NCBI GenBank assembly: GCA_964556395.1
Contig: CAZKVR010000005.1
Span: 7,460 to 71,459, forward strand
Origin: WJKR01 sp964556395
Lineage (GTDB): Archaea; Nanobdellota; Nanobdellia; Woesearchaeales; WJKR01
Length of the DNA stretch: 64,000 nucleotides
Reading direction: 5' to 3'
Shown here piece after piece: positions 14,042-22,370 of this stretch (positions are counted from its first letter, which is position 1; every line of letters begins with the position of its first letter). A program made the position numbers and the translations under genes. The notes under the pieces are model-generated. The model saw nothing but the letters and a program-made list of their open reading frames with translations. It was not told the origin of the DNA and searched no databases.

Positions 14042-15355
14042 GTGATAAAGACCATGCCAGCAGTGTCAGACCATTTCAAAAAAAGGCAACCCTCAGGTAT
14101 CAGGGTGGCCCAGATAGAGTTCGGAAAACGCCAGGACGACGTCGAGGCGGTCAACCTCGCCATCGGCAACGTGTCGTTGCCCATGCACCCCGCCATGCAG
14201 GAACGCATGCGCAACTTGGAGCAACACCCAGAGTTCCAGGAGGGCGTCGTGCGGTACACGAAGACGCAGGGTTTCGACGAGACGAACGAGGCTTTCATGA
14301 ACATCATCGCGTCGAGCGGGTTCTCCACCGAGGGCTTGCACTCGCAGGTGACGACGGGCGGCTCGCAGGCGATGATGCTCGCCACCCTCGGCGTCACCGG
14401 CCCGGCCGGCACTAGCGAGAAGCCACTCCTGTTGATAGACGCGGCGTATACGAACTACAACTCGATGGCGAAGCGCCTCGGCCGCAAGACGGTGTCGATC
14501 AGGCGGGACCTGGAGGACCACGGCGTGTTCACCTTGCCCGAGCTGGAGAGCATCGAGGAGACCATAAAGACGCACCGTCCGGGGGCCATGGTGGTCATCC
14601 CGTACGACAACCCGACCGGTCACTTCTACGACCACGAGACCCTCAAAAAGTTAGGAGAACTGGCGGTGAAGTACGACATGTGGATCGTCAGCGACGAGGC
14701 GTACCGCGAACTCCATTACACCGACCACGACACGGTGAGCTTGTGGGGTCTCACCGAGGACGAGGTGCCCGGCATCACAGGCCACAGGATCAGCATCGAG
14801 ACCGCTTCCAAGGTGTGGAACGCCTGCGGCCTCCGCATCGGAGCGTTGGTGACCGACAATGAGGAGTTCCACCGGAAGGCGGTGGCAGAGAACACGGCGG
14901 AGCTGTGCAGCCCTGCCATCGACCAGTACGTCTTCGGAGCCCTCGCCCACGTCGGCCACGACGAGCTTCAGGAGTGGTACGAACAGCAGCGGAAGTATTA
15001 CGGCGGCATGCTCTTCTCGTTCACCAAGCGTTTGAAGGAGGAGTTGCCGGACGTGATCGTCTCCAGCCCTGACGCGTCGCTGTACTCGGTCGTGGACGTG
15101 AAGAACGTCGCCAAGCCGGGCTTCGACGCGATGGACTTCGTCATGTTCTGCGCCAAGGAAGGCAAGGCCGAGGTCGGAGGCGTGGAGAAGACGCTCCTCG
15201 TCGCGCCCATGGAGGGGTTCTACAACGTGGCTCCTGGTGAGGACAACCCCGGGAAGACGCAGATGCGCGTCGCCTACGTGGAGAAGCCCGAGGTGATGGA
15301 GCGGGTGCCCGAACTATTCGCAGACCTGTTCCGCCAGTACGAGGCGAGTCGTTGA
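14042..15355 (+). CDS. PLP-dependent class I/II aminotransferase
   Basis: 437 aa fold-type I aminotransferase. Signatures: YTKTQGFDETNEAF, VIPYDNPTGHFY (Asn/Pro of the PLP pocket), VSDEAYRELHY (Asp binding the pyridine N), ETASKVWNACGLRIGALV (Schiff-base Lys and phosphate Arg). It probably transfers amino groups between an aspartate/aromatic-type amino acid and 2-oxoglutarate; specificity is unknown. The GTG at 14042 is exactly 27 nt from TATA AGTTAAAAAG (14011-14020); an ATG at 14054 is the alternative. Confidence 0.85.
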   Translation: MIKTMPAVSDHFKKRQPSGIRVAQIEFGKRQDDVEAVNLAIGNVSLPMHPAMQERMRNLEQHPEFQEGVVRYTKTQGFDETNEAFMNIIASSGFSTEGLHSQVTTGGSQAMMLATLGVTGPAGTSEKPLLLIDAAYTNYNSMAKRLGRKTVSIRRDLEDHGVFTLPELESIEETIKTHRPGAMVVIPYDNPTGHFYDHETLKKLGELAVKYDMWIVSDEAYRELHYTDHDTVSLWGLTEDEVPGITGHRISIETASKVWNACGLRIGALVTDNEEFHRKAVAENTAELCSPAIDQYVFGALAHVGHDELQEWYEQQRKYYGGMLFSFTKRLKEELPDVIVSSPDASLYSVVDVKNVAKPGFDAMDFVMFCAKEGKAEVGGVEKTLLVAPMEGFYNVAPGEDNPGKTQMRVAYVEKPEVMERVPELFADLFRQYEASR

Positions 15356-15394
15356 GACAAACCTTTTTATTCTCTCCTTCCTTCTCTCTTCTTC

Positions 15395-16186
15395 ATGACT
15401 CAAGGTAAAGTGCTCATCAGGCTCCCGAGGAAGACGTTCGTCGAGGACCTGGGGCGCGAGGTGTCGCTCGGCTCGTTCGAGAAGCATGTCATCCGCAACC
15501 CCAGCCGTTCGTTCAGCGACAAGAAGAACACGTTCAGGCCTGAGAAGTTGCAGGAGGAGCCTCACCGGTTCGTGAGGCGCAAGGACGACTACATCTTGAT
15601 GGACGCCGACTTCCTGGACGAGTACAAACAGCTCCGCCGGTTGGCGCAGATCATCACGCTCAAAGACCTCGGCCGCATCGTCACGCTGCTCGGGGTCACC
15701 GATGATTCTGTGGTGGTCGAGGCAGGGAGCGGCAGCGGTGCGGCGACGTGCTACTTGTCGCGCCTGGCGAAAAGAGTCCATTCGTACGAGGTGTCCGACG
15801 ACCACCTCGCCGTAGCCAGGGATAACGTGAAGGCTTTGGGCCGGGACAACGTGGAGTTCCACAAGCAGGATGTCTATGAGGATGCGGAGGCGCATGGGGC
15901 TGACGCGTTCCTCCTCGACGTCCCTGACCCGGCGAAGGCTTTGCCGCAGGTGTCGAAGGCGCTTCGCGTGGGCGGGCGGTGCGTCATCTACACTCCGAAC
16001 CTGACCCAGGCGCAGCAAGCGATAACCTCGTTGCCTGAAGATTTCTTGTACGAGGGGACTTCTGAGTTGACGGAGCGGCAATGGGAGGTGCACGACAGGG
16101 TGTTGCGGCCTCGCATGCAGGGGCTCGGCCACACGGCTTTCCTGACGCTCATCAGGAAGTTGCCTGAGAAAGGAGGTGAGCAGTGA
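15395..16186 (+). CDS. trmI: tRNA (adenine-58-N1)-methyltransferase
   Basis: 263 aa. It has the N-terminal barrel of TrmI and a Rossmann SAM domain: VVVEAGSGSGAATCYLSRLA, VHSYEVSDDHLAVARDN, DAFLLDVPDPAKALP and GGRCVIYTPNLTQ. TrmI tetramers make m1A58 (and m1A57 in archaea) in the T loop. TATA CTTTTTATTC (about 15362-15371) precedes the ATG by about 27 nt. It overlaps the next ORF (TGATG). Confidence 0.92.
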   Translation: MTQGKVLIRLPRKTFVEDLGREVSLGSFEKHVIRNPSRSFSDKKNTFRPEKLQEEPHRFVRRKDDYILMDADFLDEYKQLRRLAQIITLKDLGRIVTLLGVTDDSVVVEAGSGSGAATCYLSRLAKRVHSYEVSDDHLAVARDNVKALGRDNVEFHKQDVYEDAEAHGADAFLLDVPDPAKALPQVSKALRVGGRCVIYTPNLTQAQQAITSLPEDFLYEGTSELTERQWEVHDRVLRPRMQGLGHTAFLTLIRKLPEKGGEQ

Positions 16187-16413
16187 TGGAAGCGTACGTG
16201 ATGATAGGTTTGCGTGGAGAGTCGGAGCAGGCGGTCCTTGAGGAGTTGATGTCTCATGTCGAGGTCGTCGAGGGTCACGTGTTGTTCGGAGAGTGGGACC
16301 TCATCATCAAGCTGGACGTCGAGTCAGCCGAGGCTGCGGGGACGTTCGTGATGGAGCACGTCCGGAAGATGGACGAGGTCAAGCTGACCTCGACGCTCAT
16401 CGTGGCGAAGTGA
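16186..16413 (+). CDS. Stand-alone Lrp/AsnC ligand-binding (RAM) domain
   Basis: 75 aa that corresponds only to the C-terminal RAM domain of Lrp/AsnC regulators (EAYVMIGLRGESEQAVLEEL, HVLFGEWDLIIKLDVES), with no helix-turn-helix. Such SraM-type proteins form rings that bind amino acids and can modulate full-length Lrp. The ATG at 16186 has a strong GGAGGTG Shine-Dalgarno and overlaps the TrmI stop; a GTG one codon earlier is possible. Convergent with a membrane protein gene, overlapping it by 17 nt. Confidence 0.85.
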   Translation: MEAYVMIGLRGESEQAVLEELMSHVEVVEGHVLFGEWDLIIKLDVESAEAAGTFVMEHVRKMDEVKLTSTLIVAK

Positions 16414-17014
16414 GGTTCTTGAGGGCTTGTCCGAGGCCTAAGATGAAGGTTGCAGCTAGCGCTAGCTTCACGCAGACGTAGGCCGCGGCGTGTATGAAGA
16501 AGCTGCCGCCCCATAGCCGCATCATGAGCGTGGCTGGGTGGAAGGTGTAGTTGCCTTGGAAGAACAGCTCGTGGAATCCTGTGAAGAACCATTTCCAGTC
16601 GATCGCCAGCGATGCGAGTATGATGAGTGCTGCGAGGGTGGTGATGCTTGTTCTTCTCATCGTCGTCTGGAACAATGATATCCTTTTCCGTGACATTGCC
16701 ATGCTGAAGAGGAGGATCGCCGCTATTCCGGTCAAGATACGCACCAGTGTCGCTCCGAACACGTACAGCTCTTTGACGTCTCTGAGGTGTCGTGCCTGGT
16801 CGTCGTGGAACACTTTGAGCTCTGCTTCCCCTGCGAGGTATGCTTGGTAGTTCTCGGTGAGCCGCCAGGCGCCGTCCCGTCCTAGCTGTTCGTAGGCGCC
16901 GTTGCGCTCGTACGCGTAGTCGTGGAAGGTGTCGTCGTGGAACGTGCCTAGGACTGCCAATGATATGATGAGCAGGGTGAGGACGGATGCGGTGGTCCAT
17001 GTGAGGGCTCGCAT
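16397..17014 (-). CDS. DUF1461-family integral membrane protein
   Basis: 205 aa with about four membrane helices (6-23, 86-106, 123-142, 175-197). The family pattern FTGFHELFFQGNYTF (FxxFHxLFFxGNxxF) is present, and residues 30-80 form a charged extracellular segment. Function is unknown in all lineages. TATA CTTTATTAC (17037-17045) lies about 27 nt before the ATG and inside the 3' end of the ABCE1 gene. Confidence 0.8.
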   Translation of the reverse strand: MRALTWTTASVLTLLIISLAVLGTFHDDTFHDYAYERNGAYEQLGRDGAWRLTENYQAYLAGEAELKVFHDDQARHLRDVKELYVFGATLVRILTGIAAILLFSMAMSRKRISLFQTTMRRTSITTLAALIILASLAIDWKWFFTGFHELFFQGNYTFHPATLMMRLWGGSFFIHAAAYVCVKLALAATFILGLGQALKNLTSPR

Positions 17015-17030
17015 GATGAATGAGAAATAA

Positions 17031-18788
17031 TCAGGTGTAATAAAGCTTTCCGCTCTTTTTCTGCTCCTGGTCTTTCTGGCTGTCGGGCTTGTTCACCCGC
17101 GGACGGCCTGACTCCTCGTCTCGCCTGAACGTGATCTGGACGTCCTTGAGGAACGAGTTCATCCCTTCTTCCATGGCGTAGGGGCCTTCGGCCTTGCCGC
17201 GGATGGCGGGTTCGCCGTCGAACACCATGAGTCCTGAGGAGAGGTAGTCTAGGAAGAGGAGGTCGTGGTCGACTATCAGGGCTGACTTACCACGTGACAC
17301 CATCATGTCCTCCACCACCTTGCTGATGGTGAGTCGTTGCTCGACGTCGAGGTAGGCTGAGGGTTCGTCCATGAGGTAGAGGTCTGCGTCCCGTGCGAGG
17401 CAGGCGGCGATGGAGACCCGTTGCAGCTCGCCGCCGGAGAGTTGGCTGAGCGTCTTCTCGTACAAGGGCTTGAGCTCGAGCGGTTTGACGAGTTGGTTCT
17501 CGTATTTCATCGCGCCGGCTTCCTGGAGGTAGGTGATGACGAGGTCTTCTGACTTGCCGAGGTATTGCGGCTTGTAGCTTATTTCTAAGTTGTCAAGGGC
17601 GACGCCGGCGTCGATCTGGCCTGCGAGGACTTTGACGAGGCTTGTCTTCCCGATGCCGTTCTCGCCGAGGATTCCGATGACGTCGTGCTTGCGGATGGTA
17701 CCCTCGGAGCTTTCGAGCGTGAACGCCCCTAGTTGGTGGGTGAATCCTTGCCAGCTGGTGAGGATTTCTCGTCCTTTGGCTTCGCCGGGCGGGTTCCGTT
17801 CGAAGCGTATGGGTTTCTCCCGGAACCGGACGTTGGACTGGGGCAGGTATCCTTGGAGGTAGATGTTGATGCCGGCCTTGGTGCTGTAGGGCTGGCTGAC
17901 GACGCCGAACGCGCCTGGCGTTCCGTACATGAGGTGTACGAGGTCTGTCATGGCGTCCATGATGATGAGGTCGTGCTCGATGACCATCACCGCGGTGCCT
18001 TCGTCGGCGAGGTTCCGTATGAACGCGGCGGTCTTGAGGCGTTGTTTTATGTCGAGGTAGCTGGTCGGCTCGTCGAACAGGTAGAGGTTGGCTTTCTTCA
18101 CCACGGTGGCGGCTATCGCGACGCGTTGGAGCTCTCCGCCGGAGAGGTGTTCGACGTCGCGGTCGAGGAGTTTTTCCAGGTCTAGTGCTTGTGAGATCTC
18201 TTCGAGCTTTCCGCGCTCGTCGACCTTTTCCAGGAGTTGTCTCGTGGTGCCTTGGAACTGTTTGGGAATCATGTCGACCTGTTGCGGCTTGTACGCGACG
18301 GTGATGTCGCCGGCGTCGAGTTTCTCGAAGAACTGCTGCGCTTCCGAGCCGCGGTAGCGCTTGCTGAGCTCGTCGTAAGTCGCTTCTTTCTCTTGTTGTC
18401 CGAGGTTTGGCTTGAGGAGTCCTGCGATGACCTGCAATGCGGTCGTCTTTCCGATGCCGTTGCGACCGACGATGCCGACGACCTTTCCGAAGATCGGTAT
18501 GGGTAGTTGGAAGAGTGCGAAGCCGTTCTTGCCGTAGCGGTGGATGGGGTCCTCGTCGAGCTCTGCCGGGAGGTTGACCATCTGGAGTGCTCCGAAGGGG
18601 CACTTGTTCGCGGCGATGCGGTCGACGTCGCTGATGACGTTCTCATTCACCTCGACCTTGCCGTCGTCGGACTTGACGATGGCGTCCTTGCCGGCGCGGT
18701 TGCTGGGCGACACCCTGATGCAGAGGTAGCCGCCGCACCCTTGAGGGTTGCACTTCTCCTTGTGGACGATCATGATGCGCTTGGGCAT
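17031..18788 (-). CDS. Ribosome recycling ATPase ABCE1 (RLI) with a reduced Fe-S domain
   Basis: 585 aa with two ABC domains: GRNGIGKTT / LSGGELQRVAIA / LYLFDEPTSYLD and GENGIGKTS / LSGGELQRVSIA / LYLMDEPSAYLD, plus the hinge. ABCE1 splits ribosomes after termination. The N-terminal ferredoxin-like domain normally has eight Cys holding two [4Fe-4S] clusters; here only C13, C18, C23 and C63 remain (CNPQGCGGYLC and KCPFG). By alignment to the usual CPV and CIGCGICVKKCPF, the missing four are replaced by S27, S53, D56 and A59: exactly one complete ferredoxin-type ligand set is kept and the other entirely lost. TATA TTTATAAATA (18813-18822) is about 29 nt before the ATG. Confidence 0.95.
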   Translation of the reverse strand: MPKRIMIVHKEKCNPQGCGGYLCIRVSPSNRAGKDAIVKSDDGKVEVNENVISDVDRIAANKCPFGALQMVNLPAELDEDPIHRYGKNGFALFQLPIPIFGKVVGIVGRNGIGKTTALQVIAGLLKPNLGQQEKEATYDELSKRYRGSEAQQFFEKLDAGDITVAYKPQQVDMIPKQFQGTTRQLLEKVDERGKLEEISQALDLEKLLDRDVEHLSGGELQRVAIAATVVKKANLYLFDEPTSYLDIKQRLKTAAFIRNLADEGTAVMVIEHDLIIMDAMTDLVHLMYGTPGAFGVVSQPYSTKAGINIYLQGYLPQSNVRFREKPIRFERNPPGEAKGREILTSWQGFTHQLGAFTLESSEGTIRKHDVIGILGENGIGKTSLVKVLAGQIDAGVALDNLEISYKPQYLGKSEDLVITYLQEAGAMKYENQLVKPLELKPLYEKTLSQLSGGELQRVSIAACLARDADLYLMDEPSAYLDVEQRLTISKVVEDMMVSRGKSALIVDHDLLFLDYLSSGLMVFDGEPAIRGKAEGPYAMEEGMNSFLKDVQITFRRDEESGRPRVNKPDSQKDQEQKKSGKLYYT

Positions 18789-18835
18789 GATGTTTCCGGA
18801 AGGAGCGGATGGTTTATAAATATTTGTCAGTCAGG

Positions 18836-18844
18836 CTTAAATAA
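18836..18844 (+). promoter_or_regulatory. TATA box of the NUDIX gene
   Basis: GCTTAAATA about 27 nt before the ATG at 18868. It excludes the upstream in-frame start at 18847 and is back to back with the ABCE1 TATA (18813-18822). Confidence 0.6.
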
Positions 18845-18867
18845 GGGTGTTTCGTGTCTTTGTCTGT

Positions 18868-19305
18868 ATGCGCCTTCCGATCCAGGTGATGGGTATCGTC
18901 TTCCGCCGTTCTGAGAAAGGCTTTGAGTTCTTGCTGTTGAAACGCACTCCCAAAAAGGGCGGTTTCTGGCAGCCCGTCTCCGGCGGGTTGGAGGAGGGCG
19001 AGACGTTGCGGCAGGCCTTGCTCCGGGAGTTGGTCGAGGAGTGCGGCCTCAAGGAGCCTCTCAATATCATTGAGAACATCCATCGCTTCCTCTTCACGGA
19101 GCGGGATTCGTTGTGGCCCGGCACGGTTCACATGACCGAGTTCGTCTATGGCGTCGAGGTCCCCGAGGATTTCGAGCCTGACATCTCGTCCAACCATTGC
19201 GTCGAGCACGAGGAGTGGCGGTGGTGCTCCCACGAGGAGGCGTTGGAGTTGCTGTACTGGGATAACAACAAGGTCGCGTTCGAGAGGCTTCTCGAGCGGC
19301 TCTAG
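18868..19305 (+). CDS. NUDIX hydrolase
   Basis: 145 aa. The NUDIX box GGLEEGETLRQALLRELVEECG fits Gx5Ex7REUxEExGU. The beta strand leading in reads LKRTPKKGGFWQPVSGG, close to dATP pyrophosphohydrolase/NUDIX proteins acting on nucleotides. Start chosen by TATA spacing (leaderless). Stops within CTAG shared with the convergent BCP gene. Substrate unknown. Confidence 0.88.
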   Translation: MRLPIQVMGIVFRRSEKGFEFLLLKRTPKKGGFWQPVSGGLEEGETLRQALLRELVEECGLKEPLNIIENIHRFLFTERDSLWPGTVHMTEFVYGVEVPEDFEPDISSNHCVEHEEWRWCSHEEALELLYWDNNKVAFERLLERL

Positions 19306-19754
19306 GCGAGGCTTTTCAGCATGTCGAGGACTGCGGCGGCGTGGCCGCCCGCCTGTACCTGCGGCCAGTGGTGGACGATCGTCCCTTCAGGGTCTATGAG
19401 GATGGTGCTGCGCACCATCTTCCCGTCACTCGCCGCCTCGTACTGCTGCGCGACCTCCTTGTTGGGGTCTGACAGGAGCGTGACGTTGAGGTCGTGCTTG
19501 TCCATGAAATGCTGGTGGCTCTCGCACGAGTCGGGGCTCACCCCTAACACGGTGGCGTTCATCGCTTTGAACTCTTCGGCGAGGCTTGTGAACTCGCTGG
19601 CTTCGGTGGTGCAGCCTGGCGTGTCGTCGGCAGGGTAGAAGTAGAGTATCACCCACCGCCCCCGGTAGTCTTTCAGGCATTGTTGTTCGTGGTTGGCGTC
19701 TTGGAGGCAGAACTCCGGCGCTTGCGTCCCTTTGTCTAGTGTCATGTCGCTCAC
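19302..19754 (-). CDS. bcp: Peroxiredoxin of the BCP/PrxQ family
   Basis: 150 aa. The peroxidatic Cys is C48 in DTPGCTTEASEF; FYPADDTPGC is the BCP signature. The usual PrxQ resolving Cys five residues later is absent; C77 (SPDSCESH) might serve, or it is a 1-Cys type. Reduces peroxides in the cytoplasm. The GTG at 19754 is 27 nt from TATA ATATAAATAG (about 19776-19785); ATG at 19745 is the alternative. TAG stop shared with the NUDIX gene. Confidence 0.92.
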   Translation of the reverse strand: MSDMTLDKGTQAPEFCLQDANHEQQCLKDYRGRWVILYFYPADDTPGCTTEASEFTSLAEEFKAMNATVLGVSPDSCESHQHFMDKHDLNVTLLSDPNKEVAQQYEAASDGKMVRSTILIDPEGTIVHHWPQVQAGGHAAAVLDMLKSLA

Positions 19755-19874
19755 CCGGGAAGAGGGTAAGTGAAAACTATTTATATCTATTTTCCATCAT
19801 ATAAAAGGAACAGAACTTTTATAAATGAAGCGGTGTTGAAGCCCTCTAATCCAGAAAAACAAGAGAGATAAACA

Positions 19875-20861
19875 ATGGCAACATTCTCGCAACGAGTGCA
19901 GAAAGAGGCGAAGAGGCTCAAGCGCATCATAGTCTTCCCCGAACCCACCGACCCGCGCATCCTGGAAGCGGCGTCGAAGCTGCAGAAGAAAGGAGTCGTC
20001 ATCCCAATCCTCGTCGGACACGCTCAGGACGTGGCGGACGCGGCGAGGAAGCACAACATCCGGCTACGAGGACTACAACTCCTCGACCCGGCGGAGAGCA
20101 CGCTCAAGGAACCGCTCGCGAAAGAGCTGTACAAGCGTCGGCGCCGGAAAGGAGTCACCCTCACGAAAGCCCGGGAGAAGGTCCTCGACCCATACATGTT
20201 CGGAAGCCTCCTCGTCCGGAAAGGCGTGGCGCACGGCATGGTCGCCGGCGCGACGAGGCCGACGAAGGAGACCATCAAGGCGGCGCTCCACGGCGTCGGA
20301 CTCCGCAAGGGTGTCAAGACGGCTTCGAGCTGCTTCTTCATGGAATTCCCCAAGGAGACCTTGGTGTTCGCCGACTGCGGGTTCAACATCGACCCTGACG
20401 CCAAACAACTAGCAGCGATAGCCACCGAGACTGCGCGGACCGCAACACAGTTCGGCATCAAGCCCAAGGTGGCGATGCTCTCGTTCAGCACGAAAGGGAG
20501 CGCGGAGCACGACAGGAGCAAGAAGGTGTCGAAGGCCACCAGGCTGGCGCAGCGCAAGAGACCGGACCTCGCCATCGACGGAGAGCTCCAGTTCGACGCC
20601 GCCTACACCCCCGAAATCCAAAAGCAGAAGGCGCCGGACAGCCCGTTGAAAGGACCCGCAACGGTCTTCGTCTTCCCGGACCTGGACAGCGGCAACAACG
20701 CGTACAAGATCGCCGAACGATTGGGCGGAGCGAAGGCTTACGGCCCGGTCATGCAAGGGTTGGCCAAGCCTGTCAACGACCTGTCGCGCGGCTGCAGCGC
20801 CGAGGACGTGATGACCGTCGCCGCCATCACCGCACTGCAGGCCGAAAGCAAAGATTTATAA
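19875..20861 (+). CDS. pta: Phosphate acetyltransferase
   Basis: 328 aa, catalytic-domain-only Pta. Motifs: IIVFPEPTDPRILEAA, GVAHGMVAGATRPTKETIKAAL, AMLSFSTKGSAEHDRSKKV, FVFPDLDSGNNAYKIAERLGGAKAYGPVMQGLAKPVNDLSRG. It interconverts acetyl-CoA and acetyl phosphate. With AckA immediately downstream it forms a bacterial-type fermentative acetate/ATP pathway, uncommon in archaea, where ADP-forming acetyl-CoA synthetase is usual. TATA TTTTATAAAT (about 19816-19825) leaves a leader of about 25 nt. Confidence 0.95.
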   Translation: MATFSQRVQKEAKRLKRIIVFPEPTDPRILEAASKLQKKGVVIPILVGHAQDVADAARKHNIRLRGLQLLDPAESTLKEPLAKELYKRRRRKGVTLTKAREKVLDPYMFGSLLVRKGVAHGMVAGATRPTKETIKAALHGVGLRKGVKTASSCFFMEFPKETLVFADCGFNIDPDAKQLAAIATETARTATQFGIKPKVAMLSFSTKGSAEHDRSKKVSKATRLAQRKRPDLAIDGELQFDAAYTPEIQKQKAPDSPLKGPATVFVFPDLDSGNNAYKIAERLGGAKAYGPVMQGLAKPVNDLSRGCSAEDVMTVAAITALQAESKDL

Positions 20862-20893
20862 GAATCGAATCCATCCTTTTTAAACAGAGGTGA

Positions 20894-22084
20894 GTGAAGA
20901 CGAGCGACAGCTTCTACCTGGTCCTGAACGCCGGTTCCTCCTCATTGAAGTACGCGCTCTTCACGAAAGAACTAGAAAGAGCGTTCAAGGGCCACATCGA
21001 CGGCATAGGCCTCGAACGATGCATCCACAAGTGCGCGAAGGAAAGCGGCGAAAAGCTCGAGGAAGAGTTCAAGGCTGACGACCACGTCCACGCAGTGCTG
21101 AAAGCGATGCACTCGCTCAAGGAGCACGGCGTCATCGAGGAATTCTCGGAGATCGACAAGGTCGGCCACCGAGTAGTCCACGGCGCCGAAAGGTTCGTCG
21201 AACCCACAGCCATCAACGACCAGGTCGTGGAGAAGCTGAAATCGTTGTCGGTCCTGGCACCACTCCACAACCCGCCCGCCATCGCAGGCATCCTCGCCGT
21301 CAAGAAGCTGCTCCCGGATACGGAGCAGGTGGCGGTGTTCGACACGTCGTTCCACCACACCATCCCGAAGGAGGCGTTCCTCTACGGCATCCCATACGAG
21401 TTGTACGAGCAGCACGGCATCCGCAAGTACGGCTTCCACGGCATCAGCCACGAGTACGTCTCGCGACAAGCCATCGAGGCGCTGGGCAACCGCTTCAAGG
21501 ACAAGAGCGAAGTGGTCACGTGCCACCTCGGCAACGGCTCCTCCATCACCGCCGTGAAGGACGGGCGGTCCATCGACACGAGCATGGGGTTCACGCCCCT
21601 CGACGGACTCATCATGGGCACCCGGTCCGGAGAGCTCGACCCCGAAATCATACTACACCTCATGCGGCAGGAAGGCTACAGCGCAGACCAGGTGGCGGAG
21701 CTCCTGCACAAGAAGTCAGGCCTGAAGGGGTTGACGGGCGACAGCGACGTCCGAGAGCTCTGGAGCCGCGCACAGGACAAGGACGAGCGGGCCAACCTGG
21801 CGTTGGACATGATCTCCTACCGCATCGCCAAGTACATCGGCTCCTACGCCGCGGCGCTCCACGGCGTCGACGCGGTCGTGTTCACCGGCGGCATCGGCGA
21901 GAACGCGTATTACATCAGGCGTCGGGCGTGCGCCTACCTCGAGCACCTCGGCGTCGAGCTCGACACCCATGCGAACCGTAAGAACGAGACGTTCATCCAG
22001 AGCGACAAGAGCCGTGTGAAGGTGCTCGTCCTCGAGACGGATGAGGAGCGCGCCATCGCGGAGAAGCTCTCGGAAGCGGCGTAA
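20894..22084 (+). CDS. ackA: Acetate kinase
   Basis: 396 aa. Motifs: LVLNAGSSSLKYALF (phosphate 1), FDTSFHHTIPKEAFLYGIPYE, YGFHGISHEYVS, CHLGNGSSITAVKDGRSIDTS, MGTRSGELDP, VVFTGGIGENAYYIR. Converts acetyl phosphate and ADP to acetate and ATP. GTG start preceded by GAGGTGA; 32 nt downstream of pta. A TATA-like GATTTATAAG at the very end of pta may give ackA an extra promoter. Confidence 0.95.
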   Translation: MKTSDSFYLVLNAGSSSLKYALFTKELERAFKGHIDGIGLERCIHKCAKESGEKLEEEFKADDHVHAVLKAMHSLKEHGVIEEFSEIDKVGHRVVHGAERFVEPTAINDQVVEKLKSLSVLAPLHNPPAIAGILAVKKLLPDTEQVAVFDTSFHHTIPKEAFLYGIPYELYEQHGIRKYGFHGISHEYVSRQAIEALGNRFKDKSEVVTCHLGNGSSITAVKDGRSIDTSMGFTPLDGLIMGTRSGELDPEIILHLMRQEGYSADQVAELLHKKSGLKGLTGDSDVRELWSRAQDKDERANLALDMISYRIAKYIGSYAAALHGVDAVVFTGGIGENAYYIRRRACAYLEHLGVELDTHANRKNETFIQSDKSRVKVLVLETDEERAIAEKLSEAA

Positions 22085-22129
22085 GCCTTAAATACGTCCT
22101 CCGCCACGGCCCTTGATGGGTGGTGTCGT

Positions 22130-22333
22130 GTGAAGAGCAAGGAATTGGAGGAGTTCGAGAAGGAGCTGAAGGGGATGTCCGCGCGCGAGCTGCGCGAGCT
22201 CGTCATGGTGAACGCGTACAAGCTGGCCTTGACGCGGAACCAGCTCGATGCCGTGGTGGACATCCTGATAAGGCACAAGCTGGCGACGTACGAGGAAGTG
22301 TGGAAGCGCACCAACGAGCGTTTCCAATCATGA
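22130..22333 (+). CDS. Small charged helical protein, unknown
   Basis: 67 aa, mostly predicted helix with alternating Lys/Glu (SKELEEFEKELKGMSARELR) and an Arg/Lys-rich second half. No family recognised. GTG start with a GGTGG Shine-Dalgarno 6-7 nt upstream. The ATG at the predicted transcription start (22116, about 26 nt after TATA CTTAAATAC at 22087-22095) opens a five-codon frame MGGVV whose TGA overlaps this GTG, so reinitiation is possible. Confidence 0.65.
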   Translation: MKSKELEEFEKELKGMSARELRELVMVNAYKLALTRNQLDAVVDILIRHKLATYEEVWKRTNERFQS

Positions 22334-22370
22334 TACCTGCAGAGAGACAAAAAGAAGAGGTGTTATTTGA

